Source: JAIQFL01 sp035295745 (lineage in GTDB: Bacteria > Acidobacteriota > Terriglobia > Bryobacterales > Bryobacteraceae). Taken from it: 64,000 bases of DNA. Shown here piece by piece: positions 52,601-60,158 of this stretch. The notes beneath the pieces are model-generated. The model was not told the origin of the DNA, made no database searches, and saw only the letters and a list, made by a program, of their open reading frames with translations. Location: assembly GCA_035295745.1 (NCBI GenBank), contig DATGIL010000043.1:1-64000 (forward strand), read 5' to 3'. Position 1 is the stretch's first letter. Each line of letters opens with the position of its first letter. The translations under genes were made by a program, and so were the position numbers.

Positions 52601-53003
52601 CGATGACCGTGCCGACGGTGGCGTTCTCGGTGGTCAGCAGCTCGCTCGACGCGTTGACTTCGATGGTCTGGGTGGCTTGTCCGACCGCGAGCGTGAAATC
52701 GATGCGCGCCGTCTGTTGCACCTGGAGCTCGATATTGGTTTTGATCACCGTTTCGAATCCCGGCGCAGTCACCTTGACCTGGTAAGTTCCAGGCGTCATG
52801 TCGGGAAAGCTATAAATTCCGGCGTTATTGGTGACTGTCGAGCGGGCCACGTTGGTGGCGACGTTGGTCGCCGTCACCGACGCATTCGGAGCGTTTGCAC
52901 CGCTTTGATCTCTGATCTCCCCGGTAATTTCACCGACTGTTTGTGCCGACGCGACAGTTCCAGTGGCGAGTAACAGACCCAGCACCAAACGAAAGCTCTG
53001 CAT
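49617..53003 (-). CDS. Oar-like TonB-dependent receptor with carboxypeptidase-regulatory N-terminal domain
   Basis: About 1,128 residues from the ATG of MQSFRLVLG, preceded by AAGGAGGGG. Signal peptide (LVLGLLLATGTVASAQ). Then a CarboxypepD_reg domain (ITGEIRDQSGANAPNASVTA, GTYQVKVTAPGFETV), a plug domain (ITDLPLNGRNFFSLVALSPN) and a large 22-strand-type barrel ending in LKYNF with the terminal aromatic. This is the Oar type abundant in acidobacteria and myxobacteria. It likely imports large ligands, or in some Oar proteins assists secretion. The ligand is unknown and no TonB operon is adjacent. Confidence 0.93.
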   Translation of the reverse strand: MQSFRLVLGLLLATGTVASAQTVGEITGEIRDQSGANAPNASVTATNVATNVARSTVTNNAGIYSFPDMTPGTYQVKVTAPGFETVIKTNIELQVQQTARIDFTLAVGQATQTIEVNASSELLTTENATVGTVIEQKRITDLPLNGRNFFSLVALSPNVTFGFTPAAQAAGREGGSRSTVTMSLSGSRATWSNYTLDGITNTDVNFNLYIVLPSVEALQEFKVQSGVYPAEFGREAGQVNVSTRPGTNQYHGTAFEFLRNDALDAKPYDFLNTHPAKSPYRQNQYGYTLGGPIRIPKIFNGRNRLFFMSNFEGFKSRTTRVASATTLTQAMRNGDFSVVTTPLQDPLTRIGSAPNVTSNPFPGNQIPASRFDKNSLLLMSRFDPLPNVAAANSNSLPLNNYQYLAKTPVDKNQITERIDFSESSRSQWFGRYSWTDELTVMPGLTTDGQTLYTRASQWVLSNTRVLSPTRVNEARFGYNSLYNVIGQQLANVEDVDAEIGVPLKISDPGSWGVPNISLSNNLTSPGNPTSSPFAIDDKVYQGVDNFSWVIGKHSLRFGGEYRYNKYPQIGNEFPRGQFFFTGAFTSNANTQSGGYSGADWLLGSIQRVDMAVALASDDFRNHEWAAYIDDTWKVTPHLTVTAGLRWEVAQPMFDASGHEVGIELQQSLPSIANVPDLSKHPVYERVGTGDFYQGINFRYVPAGGSSAPPLQVARDGRYGDRLISTNYKDFAPRLGIAFSPSDKWSFRAGIGIFFSQESKNSIFDLNRGLGGRTTILPDTTKIPTTNYTNFIDAAALPVNVTTGLTWGANPTLPTTYTVQYVLNVQRALGRSTTLEVGYTGSESRHVDNLTNENAPIPGITAFATRAPYPEFAGIQYLRAEGIGNYNSLGVKLSQRFGRNLTTLFSYTWSKALDDGSAIRGVANDFAPENMRCRACEYGISSFNIPQHFVASVLYTLPFGKGQRFLNYGGVVNQVAGGWQVSTIATLQSGLPIDTTSWDSAGTSFNPNSNRINCLTSNAVLPDPNANAYLNPAAFANTVAGQYGSCARNNLISPKQVNFDFSAIKSFRITERQALEFRTEMFNAPNHVEWGSPSASWGSSNVAPPNSFGQIRSTAASMRQIQFALKYNF

Positions 53004-53230
53004 GGAGCACCCCTCCTTCACACACCCTGGTACGAAATGGCGGTCACTATATCAACAAAACGACGGGAGCGCAATGGTGGCGCCGTTAAATCAGTTAAAT
53101 GGGTCCTAGTGGTCCGAACGTTCGAGAGCGCACAACGGCGTTTGCTTCGTCCCTGCTGGGACGGAGAATCGCATCTCCTGCATGTTATACTTCCAACAAA
53201 TCCTGACTTGTGGTTCGAGGCGGGACGCTT

Positions 53231-53626
53231 ATGCCCACCAGCAATATTCGTACTTTTCTGGTTTACGCTGAAGAGGATTACCGATTCAAGGACCTTCTTC
53301 TCACCCAGGCGCGCACCGCCCGGCTGCCGGTGGAGTTTACCGATATGCCGAACAAACAGCCGTGGGTGCCGCGATGGAAGACCACCTGCCGATCGCGCAT
53401 GTTTGAATCCGATGGAGCCATTGTGTTTATCAGCGCGAAGACCAAGAATGGCTCAGGCGTGAAGTTCGAGTTGGAGTGCCTCGGCGAGCTCCAGATTCCC
53501 GTCCTCGGAGTTTACGTCGACAAATGTGAAAAGAGCGCGACGCCCGACGAACTTCTTCATTCACCCCTGATTGAATGGAACTGGACTCAGATCGCCAGTT
53601 TTTTACAGTCGTTAGGGACGCGATAA
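53231..53626 (+). CDS. Orphan TIR-like domain protein
   Basis: 131 residues from the ATG of MPTSNIRTFL. The domain resembles the TIR-like DUF1863/ThsB group: TFLVYAEEDYRFKDLLL at the first strand and helix, VEFTDMPNKQPW, WKTTCRSRMFESDGAIVFIS, VKFELECLGELQIPVLGVYV, and IEWNWTQIASFLQSL. A Glu in FELECL is at about the place of the catalytic TIR glutamate. TIR proteins cleave or cyclise NAD in phage defence or signalling. No second defence gene is adjacent; neighbours are a TonB receptor and a repeat array. Confidence 0.75.
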   Translation: MPTSNIRTFLVYAEEDYRFKDLLLTQARTARLPVEFTDMPNKQPWVPRWKTTCRSRMFESDGAIVFISAKTKNGSGVKFELECLGELQIPVLGVYVDKCEKSATPDELLHSPLIEWNWTQIASFLQSLGTR

Positions 53627-53657
53627 GGCCCACACCGCGGCAGAAGTGCCGACGAAC

Positions 53658-53907
53658 GCTTGCTTACGCGCGCGGCTCGCAAGCGCAGTATCGCCCGAAC
53701 GTATTTGGGTAGGTTACGAGCCAAGACCGTGAGGGCGTGTTCCGCAGCTCGCCAGCGCAAGTATTCGCGTGAAGGTAGCTTACGAGCCGCGACCGTAAGG
53801 GAGCGTTGCCACCACGCCGCTAAAGCAGTCAAGATCGCTTGCTCACGCGCGCGGCTCGCAAGCGCAGTATCGCCCGAACGTAAGCGAGCCGCGACCGTGA
53901 GGGAGCG
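53658..53907. repeat. Dispersed GC-rich repeat block 4
   Basis: Two degenerate copies of a unit that starts GCTTGC(T/C)(T/C)ACGCGCGCGGCTCGCAAGCGCAGTATCGCCCGAACG (53658 and about 53838) and ends GAGCCGCGACCGTGAGGGAGCG. It lies between the TIR-like and RraA-like genes, both plus strand, and occupies almost the whole interval. Confidence 0.85.
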
Positions 53908-53981
53908 AAACCATCGCGGTGAACTCTTCTGCCCTTTCGCACGCGCTTTGCGTTACTCTTTCCCTCGGAGGCAACAAACCG

Positions 53982-54701
53982 ATGAAGCGGATTGTCATCT
54001 TAGGTGTTGCGGTGGCGCTCGGCGCGGCGCTCTGGCTGATGGCCCAACCGGCCGGAGATCCTTTGCTGCAGGGACTGCGCGAGGTCGAAGTCGCCTCTGT
54101 GGCCGACGCGATGGAGCAACTCTATGGGCAGCGCGCCTACATGTCGCATGAGATGCGGCCCTTGTCCCCGGCCAAGTTCGCGGGCCCCGCGGTCACTGTG
54201 CTTCTCAAGAAGGAAGAGCACAAAGAGGGCAGCGCCGCATCGCAGGGCATGCTCGACGCGATCGACGCCGCTCCTCCTGGTTCGGTTTACGTGATGGTGC
54301 TGGAGGACGGCGCGGACATCGCGGGGATCGGCGGCCTGATGGCGACTGCGATGAAATACCGCGGCTTCGCTGGCGCAATCATCGACGCATCGGTGCGTGA
54401 CACGCCGCAGATTCGCAAGCTACAATTTCCCGTCTTCAGCCGCGGCGTGGTGCCCTCCACCAGCATCAATCACTACCGCTTCGTGGGGACCAATGTTCCC
54501 GTGACGTGTGCCGGAGTGCGCGTGAACGCCGGCGACATCATCGTAGCCGACGAAGATGGTGTGGCTGTCGTGCCGAAGGCGCGCGCCCCTGAAGTTCTCA
54601 AGAAAGCGCAGGATCTCGACAATACGGAGCATTCCATGCTTCCGTTCATCGAGAAGTACCGCTCCATCAAAGAGGCGGTCGCTAAGTTCGGCAGGATCTG
54701 A
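53982..54701 (+). CDS. Exported RraA-family protein
   Basis: From the ATG of MKRIVILGVAVALGAALWLM: a signal peptide or anchor, followed by a complete RraA/HMG-aldolase-like domain. Landmarks are VASVADAMEQLYG, the GGLMATAMKYRGFAGAIIDASVRD block (Gly and Arg-Asp, the metal and pyruvate-enolate site in aldolases of this fold), and IVADEDGVAVVP. Cytoplasmic relatives are 4-hydroxy-4-methyl-2-oxoglutarate aldolases or RNase E inhibitors. Export to the periplasm is unusual for them. It converges with the four-gene unit, 3 bp apart. Confidence 0.88.
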   Translation: MKRIVILGVAVALGAALWLMAQPAGDPLLQGLREVEVASVADAMEQLYGQRAYMSHEMRPLSPAKFAGPAVTVLLKKEEHKEGSAASQGMLDAIDAAPPGSVYVMVLEDGADIAGIGGLMATAMKYRGFAGAIIDASVRDTPQIRKLQFPVFSRGVVPSTSINHYRFVGTNVPVTCAGVRVNAGDIIVADEDGVAVVPKARAPEVLKKAQDLDNTEHSMLPFIEKYRSIKEAVAKFGRI

Positions 54702-54703
54702 AC

Positions 54704-55993
54704 TCAGCGGAAGACCCAGCGTTTCGCCTTTGCTTCGAAGCGCGGCAGCGTGCCGGCAGGGACCGCCGAGACCGCCACGCGCAGTCCAAATGCATAGTGC
54801 AGCGCGGCCGCCACGTGATGGCTCAGCGCTGCGGGATCCTCCCCAGCGCCAGGCTCGATCTGGATGCTCATCTCGGTCAGGGCGCGCTCCGTGTAGATCT
54901 CCACGCGAAACTCGGCTACGCCTCCTGATGACCGTACTACCTGCTCCACCGCGCTCGGATAAAGATTCACGCCGCGCAGCACCACCATGTCGTCGATCCG
55001 CCCCAGAATGCCGCCCTCGAGCGCCATCTCATAGCTTCCGCAGGCGCACTGGAGATCGCGCGCACGGTGCACGATATCGCCGGTACGATAGCGCAGAATC
55101 GGCGACCCGGTGCGGCCCAGATTGGTCAACACCAACTCACCGCTGGCCCCCGGTCCCACCGGCTCGAGGCTGTCGCGGTCGATGAGTTCGGGATAATACG
55201 ACTCCTCGAGGATGTGCAGCACGCCGCGACGCACCGGACATTCGTAACTGGCTGGACCGATCTCCGTCATCCCGTGATGATCCACCACGCGCGCGCCCCA
55301 CAGCTTCTCGATGTGCGACCGCGTAGCAGGGATGCTGCCGCCCGGCTCTCCCGCCACGATGATCGTGCGCACCGTGCCCGCGCTCAGATCGATCTCTTCT
55401 TCGGCCGCGACCTGTGCCAGGTGAATCGCATACGTGGGTGTAGTGCAGATTGCGGTGATCTGATTGTCGAGCAGTGTGCTCAGGCGCGCGGTACTGCGCA
55501 TGCCGCCTCCCGGAATCGAGAGGCAGCCCAAGCGAGTGGCGGCATCGAAGGCCCCCCAGAATCCTAGAAACGGCCCGAACGAAAACGGAAAAAATACGCG
55601 ATCGTTGCGGCCTACTCCTGCCGACTGGTAAATGCGGGTCCAGCATGCGGTCACCCAGTCCCAACTCTCCCGCGTGTCGAGCCATCGCATGGGCTTGCCG
55701 GTAGTGCCGCTGGTCTGGTGAAACCGGCAATACTCCTCGACGCGGTAGGTGAGATTGGTGCCGAAGGGGGGATTGCGCACCTGGTCTTCGATCAGTTCCG
55801 CCTTCGATGTGAATGGAACAACGCTCGAGAACTCGGCCAGGCTTTCGGGTGCCGCGTGAACTCCAACGCCGTGCAATTTCGCTGAGTAGAAACGATTCGA
55901 AGCGAGCAGCGCCTCCACCAGCGCTTCCACCTTCTGCAACTGGTGAGCTTCCGTCGCGGTGCGGCCGGGGAACTGGTCCTCGACCGGCGTCAT
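54704..55993 (-). CDS. Phenylacetate-CoA ligase-type acyl/aryl-adenylating enzyme
   Basis: A 429-residue ANL enzyme starting at MTPVEDQFPG, whose ATG overlaps the thioesterase stop by 4 bases. FHQTSGTTGKPM (residues 91-102) is the ATP-binding P-loop, HHGMTEIGPASYECP the aryl-site/adenylate motif, and YRTGDIVHRARDLQCACGSYE the hinge region. ILGRIDDMVVLRGVNLYPS leads into the small C-terminal domain. This is the PaaK-like family, which activates aryl or other acids to acyl-CoA. The substrate is unknown. Paa catabolic genes are absent, so a biosynthetic role with the neighbouring genes is more likely. Confidence 0.9.
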   Translation of the reverse strand: MTPVEDQFPGRTATEAHQLQKVEALVEALLASNRFYSAKLHGVGVHAAPESLAEFSSVVPFTSKAELIEDQVRNPPFGTNLTYRVEEYCRFHQTSGTTGKPMRWLDTRESWDWVTACWTRIYQSAGVGRNDRVFFPFSFGPFLGFWGAFDAATRLGCLSIPGGGMRSTARLSTLLDNQITAICTTPTYAIHLAQVAAEEEIDLSAGTVRTIIVAGEPGGSIPATRSHIEKLWGARVVDHHGMTEIGPASYECPVRRGVLHILEESYYPELIDRDSLEPVGPGASGELVLTNLGRTGSPILRYRTGDIVHRARDLQCACGSYEMALEGGILGRIDDMVVLRGVNLYPSAVEQVVRSSGGVAEFRVEIYTERALTEMSIQIEPGAGEDPAALSHHVAAALHYAFGLRVAVSAVPAGTLPRFEAKAKRWVFR

Positions 55994-56433
55994 GCTGGGA
56001 ATACCTCCGGCGGCGCGACTTCGATTCGGTCGGCGATCGCCCGGGGAATCGGCACCGCGCGCATGGTTCCGTTCTCGTCTCGCTTCACGCAAGCCACCGT
56101 AAGTGCTCCCCGCGCCACTTCCCGGGGACCGTCTCCGTTCAGCTTGCGGAAGATGAACGTGTATGCCAGCGTCTTGGAGCGCTTCTCACGCACCAGCAGG
56201 CGGACCTCGACCGAATCTTCGAATCGCAGAGGATACCGGAAATCGCATTCCACGTGCACACGCGGCCAGCCGACCGTCTCCGGTTCAGTAGTGTGGATCG
56301 ACAGGCCCAACGAGCGGAAAAAGGCGTGTTCCGCCGCTTCCATGAAATAGAAGAAGGTGGAGAAGTGCACGATGCCCGCCATGTCCGTATGGTGCCACTC
56401 CACTTCGCGGACCACGGTATGTTCGTAGGACAT
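55990..56433 (-). CDS. Hotdog-fold acyl-CoA thioesterase (4HBT/YbgC type)
   Basis: A 147-residue single-hotdog protein. WHHTDMAGIVHFSTFFYFME carries the catalytic Asp17 in the TD(M)xGIVHFxxF signature of 4-hydroxybenzoyl-CoA/YbgC thioesterases. VHVECDFRYPLRFEDSVEV and AYTFIFRKLNG complete the fold. It should hydrolyse an acyl- or aryl-CoA (or carrier-bound thioester). Overlap with the ligase gene indicates a shared product pathway: one enzyme charges and the other releases. Confidence 0.9.
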   Translation of the reverse strand: MSYEHTVVREVEWHHTDMAGIVHFSTFFYFMEAAEHAFFRSLGLSIHTTEPETVGWPRVHVECDFRYPLRFEDSVEVRLLVREKRSKTLAYTFIFRKLNGDGPREVARGALTVACVKRDENGTMRAVPIPRAIADRIEVAPPEVFPA

Positions 56434-56438
56434 TCCGA

Positions 56439-57698
56439 TTAGCTGACAGCGACCAGAGGCGATCCGTGCGACAGGGCGGCCGGGACTTTCGCGAAATCGG
56501 CGACCGCCGCAAAGAGCGGATCGAAATCCATGAAGAGATTGCCGATCAGGCAGTCGGTCAAATCACCCGTCAGATGCGGATACTTCTTGACGAACGCGCC
56601 GAAGCTGAAGGCATGGTCGTAAAACGAATAGACCAGGCGGCGCATGGCTTCGATTCCGCGGCAGATCTCGGCGCCGTAGGGAGCGAAACGCTCCGCCGAA
56701 TAATCGCCATCCGTGAGCGCCTGGTCTACCGCATCCGCCGCCCGCTCTCCGCTGCACAGGGCCAGAAAAACGCCGGAGCTGAAAACCGGATCGAGGAACG
56801 CAAACGCATCGCCGATGAGCACCATGCCATTCACCGCGCAGTGACGCGAACGATAGGAGTATTCCCCTGTGACGCGATACGGTCCGAACTGCTGGCCCAC
56901 AGCCACGTGCTGCTCGATCCACTTGTTGTTGCCCACTTCGCGGTGGAAGATCTCGGCCAGATCTTTGCTGCCTTTGTACAGGTAGTCCTTTTCAGCCACA
57001 ATTCCCACGCTGACTACGTCCCCGGCGAGCGGGATATACCAGAACCAGCCCTTTTCCGGGACGTACGCGACGGTTGTAGCGCCTTCGTCGACGCCCGGAT
57101 CGCGCATCGCGCCCTTGAAGTAGGTCCAGATCGCGATCTTGTTGAGCTGGGGATCGCGGACTTTCCACCCATGCCGCGTCACCGAGAACGCGTCGCGCCC
57201 GCTGGCATCGAGAGTCATGGGAGCGCGAAACTCCAGCGGCTCTCCGTTCTTGTTCACGGCCCTCACGCCCACCACAAAACCATTCTCTTCGATGGTTTCG
57301 CGGACCGTGATTTCTTCCATCACCTCCGCGCCTTTTTCGCGCGCGTTGTCCATCAGCATCTGGTCAAATTCGCTGCGCAGCACCTGCCAGGTATCGGCAG
57401 CCTCGTGTTTCAAGTGCTTGAAGAAGTAGAAGGGATGCGACGCACGGCCATCGGGACTGATGAACTGCACACTATATTTGCGCGTGAAGTGCGAGACCTT
57501 CATCTTTTCGATGAGGCCGATTCTCTGCAATGGAAAATAGCTGTAAGGAATCAGCGATTCGCCGATGTGGTAGCGCGGGAACTTCTCCTTTTCAAGCACC
57601 AGGACACGGCGTCCCTTGCTCGCAAGCACGGCCGCCGCCGAAGAACCGGCCGGCCCGCACCCGATCACGATGGCATCGTAGTGTGAATGCAAAGTCAT
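56439..57698 (-). CDS. FAD-dependent halogenase-like monooxygenase
   Basis: A 419-residue flavoprotein from the ATG of MTLHSHYDAIV. GCGPAG (residues 13-18) binds FAD. YHIGESLIP (43-51) and the segment around Lys74 (FTRKYSVQF) resemble flavin halogenases of the CmlS/CndH type, in which a lysine near here is catalytic. GWFWYIP contains WxWxIP (218-223), the halogenase motif that blocks monooxygenation. LIGDAFAFLDPVFSSGVFLAL ends the flavin domain. Chlorination is possible but not proven; related proteins reduce isoprenoids. It is 5 bp from the thioesterase gene. Confidence 0.85.
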   Translation of the reverse strand: MTLHSHYDAIVIGCGPAGSSAAAVLASKGRRVLVLEKEKFPRYHIGESLIPYSYFPLQRIGLIEKMKVSHFTRKYSVQFISPDGRASHPFYFFKHLKHEAADTWQVLRSEFDQMLMDNAREKGAEVMEEITVRETIEENGFVVGVRAVNKNGEPLEFRAPMTLDASGRDAFSVTRHGWKVRDPQLNKIAIWTYFKGAMRDPGVDEGATTVAYVPEKGWFWYIPLAGDVVSVGIVAEKDYLYKGSKDLAEIFHREVGNNKWIEQHVAVGQQFGPYRVTGEYSYRSRHCAVNGMVLIGDAFAFLDPVFSSGVFLALCSGERAADAVDQALTDGDYSAERFAPYGAEICRGIEAMRRLVYSFYDHAFSFGAFVKKYPHLTGDLTDCLIGNLFMDFDPLFAAVADFAKVPAALSHGSPLVAVS

Positions 57699-57724
57699 TC
57701 TCCGAAATCTGATTTTCCAGGCGC

Positions 57725-59047
57725 TCAGGCGTAGCGGGAGCCCCGGTGCTGCGGCAGGAAAAACTCCCACAACAGGCGGTCTACCTGGAGTAGACCATTG
57801 CGATTCAATTGCAGGTTCTGGGTGTCCGTCCGCAGCATTCCGGCGTCTTCCAGGTGGCTCAAGGGCGCAGCAAAACGCTGCCGCACATCCACGCCGAATT
57901 TCTGCTGGAAATAATCGCGGTGCACATGCCCCAGCTTCATTTGCAGAATGAACTCACGGATCATGCGCTCCTCCGCCGTGGGCGTGAGGGCGCGTTGAAT
58001 CGGCAGGCTCCCCTCGTGGATCCGGTCGATGTAGGGATCCCAGTCGTGGACGTTCTGGTAGTGCGTTCCGTTGACGTGCGAGAACGAAGCCACGCCGAGC
58101 CCGATCATATCCGCCCCGGTCCACAAGAGATCGCGATAAAGAAAGCGGGACTTAGGATTCTTCACCGCGGTATAGGCACTGGCGATGGTGTAGCCGGCCT
58201 TCTCCATCTCGGAGAAGGCGTAATCCACCCAGCGGCGCTTGGTCGGCCAATTCGCCACCGGCGCGACCGACTGCCCGAGCACCTGCATGTCTTTCGAGAT
58301 GGTGGTGTTGTAGGGAACCTCCATCTGGTAGACCGTGACGCTGTCGGGCGCCATCTCGATGGTGCGGCGCACGCATTCGCGCCAGTTGTTCTCGGTCTCG
58401 CCGAGCATGCCGGCGATCAGGTCGATGTTGATTTGCGGGAATCCGGTAGCGCGTGCGAACTGGTACGCGGAAGCGATCTCGCGCGAGCCGTGGGCGCGGC
58501 CATTGGCCTCGAGGACGTGATCGTCGAAGTTCTCGATGCCGAGGCTCAGGCGCGTGACGCCCATCTGCTTCAATATTTCGAGCTTGCCTTCAGTGATCGT
58601 GCCCGGTTCGCATTCGAACGTGATCTCTTCAGCCTGGTCCCAGGCGAGCGACCGCTTCATCGCGTCGACAATCCGCGAAAGTTGGCGCGTGGAGATGTAG
58701 GACGGCGTGCCGCCGCCGAAATAGATGAAGCTGGGCTTGCGCCCGCCGATGAAAGGCTTCTCGGAGTAGAGCGCCAGTTCGCGAACTACGGCATCGAGAT
58801 AGCGGTCGATCTCCTCGGAATCCTTACCGGTGTACACCTTGAAATAGCAAAAATGGCACCGTTTGCGGCAAAACGGAATGTGTACGTAGATACCGAGCGC
58901 AGCGTCCGGCCGGGGGGGACGATCGAGGGCGGCGTGGGCCTGCGATACCTGTTCCTGGTTCCAGAACGAATACGGAGGGTAGTTAGAGATGAAATAATTG
59001 CCCGCGGTCGTCTCTTCGCTCAAGAGTGCATTTGCCCCTTCGCTCAT
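57725..59047 (-). CDS. HemN/HemW-like radical SAM protein
   Basis: A 440-residue radical SAM enzyme. IYVHIPFCRKRCHFCYFKVY carries the cluster cysteines Cys60-x3-Cys64-x2-Cys67. YFGGGTPSYIS, GVTRLSLGIENFDDHVL and INIDLIAGMLGETENNW follow the coproporphyrinogen-oxidase-family layout, and a C-terminal HemN-like domain is present (RMIREFILQMKLG). The family also includes heme chaperones, cyclopropanases and methylases, so heme synthesis should not be assumed. It starts the unit with the halogenase-like enzyme, thioesterase and ligase, which suggests a tailoring role in that pathway. Confidence 0.88.
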   Translation of the reverse strand: MSEGANALLSEETTAGNYFISNYPPYSFWNQEQVSQAHAALDRPPRPDAALGIYVHIPFCRKRCHFCYFKVYTGKDSEEIDRYLDAVVRELALYSEKPFIGGRKPSFIYFGGGTPSYISTRQLSRIVDAMKRSLAWDQAEEITFECEPGTITEGKLEILKQMGVTRLSLGIENFDDHVLEANGRAHGSREIASAYQFARATGFPQINIDLIAGMLGETENNWRECVRRTIEMAPDSVTVYQMEVPYNTTISKDMQVLGQSVAPVANWPTKRRWVDYAFSEMEKAGYTIASAYTAVKNPKSRFLYRDLLWTGADMIGLGVASFSHVNGTHYQNVHDWDPYIDRIHEGSLPIQRALTPTAEERMIREFILQMKLGHVHRDYFQQKFGVDVRQRFAAPLSHLEDAGMLRTDTQNLQLNRNGLLQVDRLLWEFFLPQHRGSRYA

Positions 59048-59196
59048 CGTGATCCTCTACACCGATTTCCGTCACGAATTTCTCGGCTCCCCGACGCCCG
59101 ATTGATCTTCATTCGAGTATATCAGGCGTTGTGGAGCAGCCGCGGCACGGGTGCAGTGAGCCGCGTGTGGCGCGCAGGGGAACCATCCCGCCTCCG

Positions 59197-60117
59197 ATGG
59201 TGTCTATGCGTGTGGGTAGAACGATTCCCATACACTCGATGCGCGAGTCAATTGCGGATCCCATTTCGCCGGGAAGGCCGATCCCCTTGCCCTTGTTACG
59301 GGTGCTGGAACTGATTGTGCTGGTGGTGGGCTCGTTCATTGGAGTAGTAGTGTGCTTCGCCGCCGCGGCGGCTGCCGACTCGATTCTCAATCACCTCATC
59401 CGTACCGATCTGCTATTTCTGCTCGCGCTAGCGGGTGGTCTGTTCCTCGCTGGTATGGGGTTCGCGTTACTTCGCCGACATACACGACCGCGAAGGATTC
59501 GCTACTTTCCCCATGCAGTCGCCAGGTCCAAATGGCAGCGGATTGGTCCTCGTGCCACCGTGGCGGCGCCGAGTGCGATGGTGGCGTTGGTTTTCTTCTT
59601 CGTTCCATTTACTACTCATTTGCTCCATCCCGGTTCGACCTATTTAGGTCACTACCACATCCCAATACCGTGGCGCTATGCCATCGTGCCCATCCCCGAA
59701 AAGCCGTATCTTGATCCCTGGGTGGAAGTGATTGTCGACAATCGCGGCGCTGGGCGATTTGGCTTCACTCCCTTCACTTTTATGGCGTGGCACATCTGGC
59801 CGGTGAATCCGCGGACCTCGCTTCTTCAATTCGCCACGCGCGCGGATGGCAGCATCGTGGACGTCCAGGCTTCAGCACATGAGTGGATGGGTGTGACCCG
59901 CACCAAAGAGTTTCATTTGGGCGACCGCACGCTCGCTTGCTGGCAGTATCACCCCGAGAGGAATGTATGGTTTCCAAAAGGACCGATTGCGGTGAACGTT
60001 CGCTGCGAACTCGATGCCGCATCGAACGGCCCGAGCTTTCACGCCACCTTCGACGGGAGAGAAGAAGACGTCGCCACCTTCTATCAGATCCTCCAGGGCG
60101 TCAGACTGGTCAGATAG
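59197..60117 (+). CDS. Membrane protein of unknown function
   Basis: About 306 residues if started at the ATG of MVSMRVGRTI; ATG codons at 59206 and 59239 and an upstream GTG are alternatives and none has a strong ribosome site. Three membrane spans: ELIVLVVGSFIGVVVCFA, LFLLALAGGLFLAGMGFALL and SAMVALVFFFVPFTTHLL. A C-terminal extracytoplasmic domain of about 150 residues follows (IPIPWRYAIVPIPEKPYLDP ... FHATFDGREEDVATFYQIL). No family is recognised. It stands alone, divergent from the radical SAM gene. Confidence 0.65.
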   Translation: MVSMRVGRTIPIHSMRESIADPISPGRPIPLPLLRVLELIVLVVGSFIGVVVCFAAAAAADSILNHLIRTDLLFLLALAGGLFLAGMGFALLRRHTRPRRIRYFPHAVARSKWQRIGPRATVAAPSAMVALVFFFVPFTTHLLHPGSTYLGHYHIPIPWRYAIVPIPEKPYLDPWVEVIVDNRGAGRFGFTPFTFMAWHIWPVNPRTSLLQFATRADGSIVDVQASAHEWMGVTRTKEFHLGDRTLACWQYHPERNVWFPKGPIAVNVRCELDAASNGPSFHATFDGREEDVATFYQILQGVRLVR

Positions 60118-60158
60118 CGATACCGATCCGCTATAATTGCAGCTAGGGAGAAACTGGG

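Noticed and set aside
57725..59047. Naming the radical SAM gene hemN or hemW
   Set aside because: Context is a halogenase/thioesterase/ligase unit and the heme genes are 20 kb away; the motif alone cannot separate HemW from other members.
57809..59314. 501-codon plus-strand frame over the radical SAM gene
   Set aside because: It is the antisense of a clear CxxxCxxC radical SAM protein and has no recognisable domain of its own.
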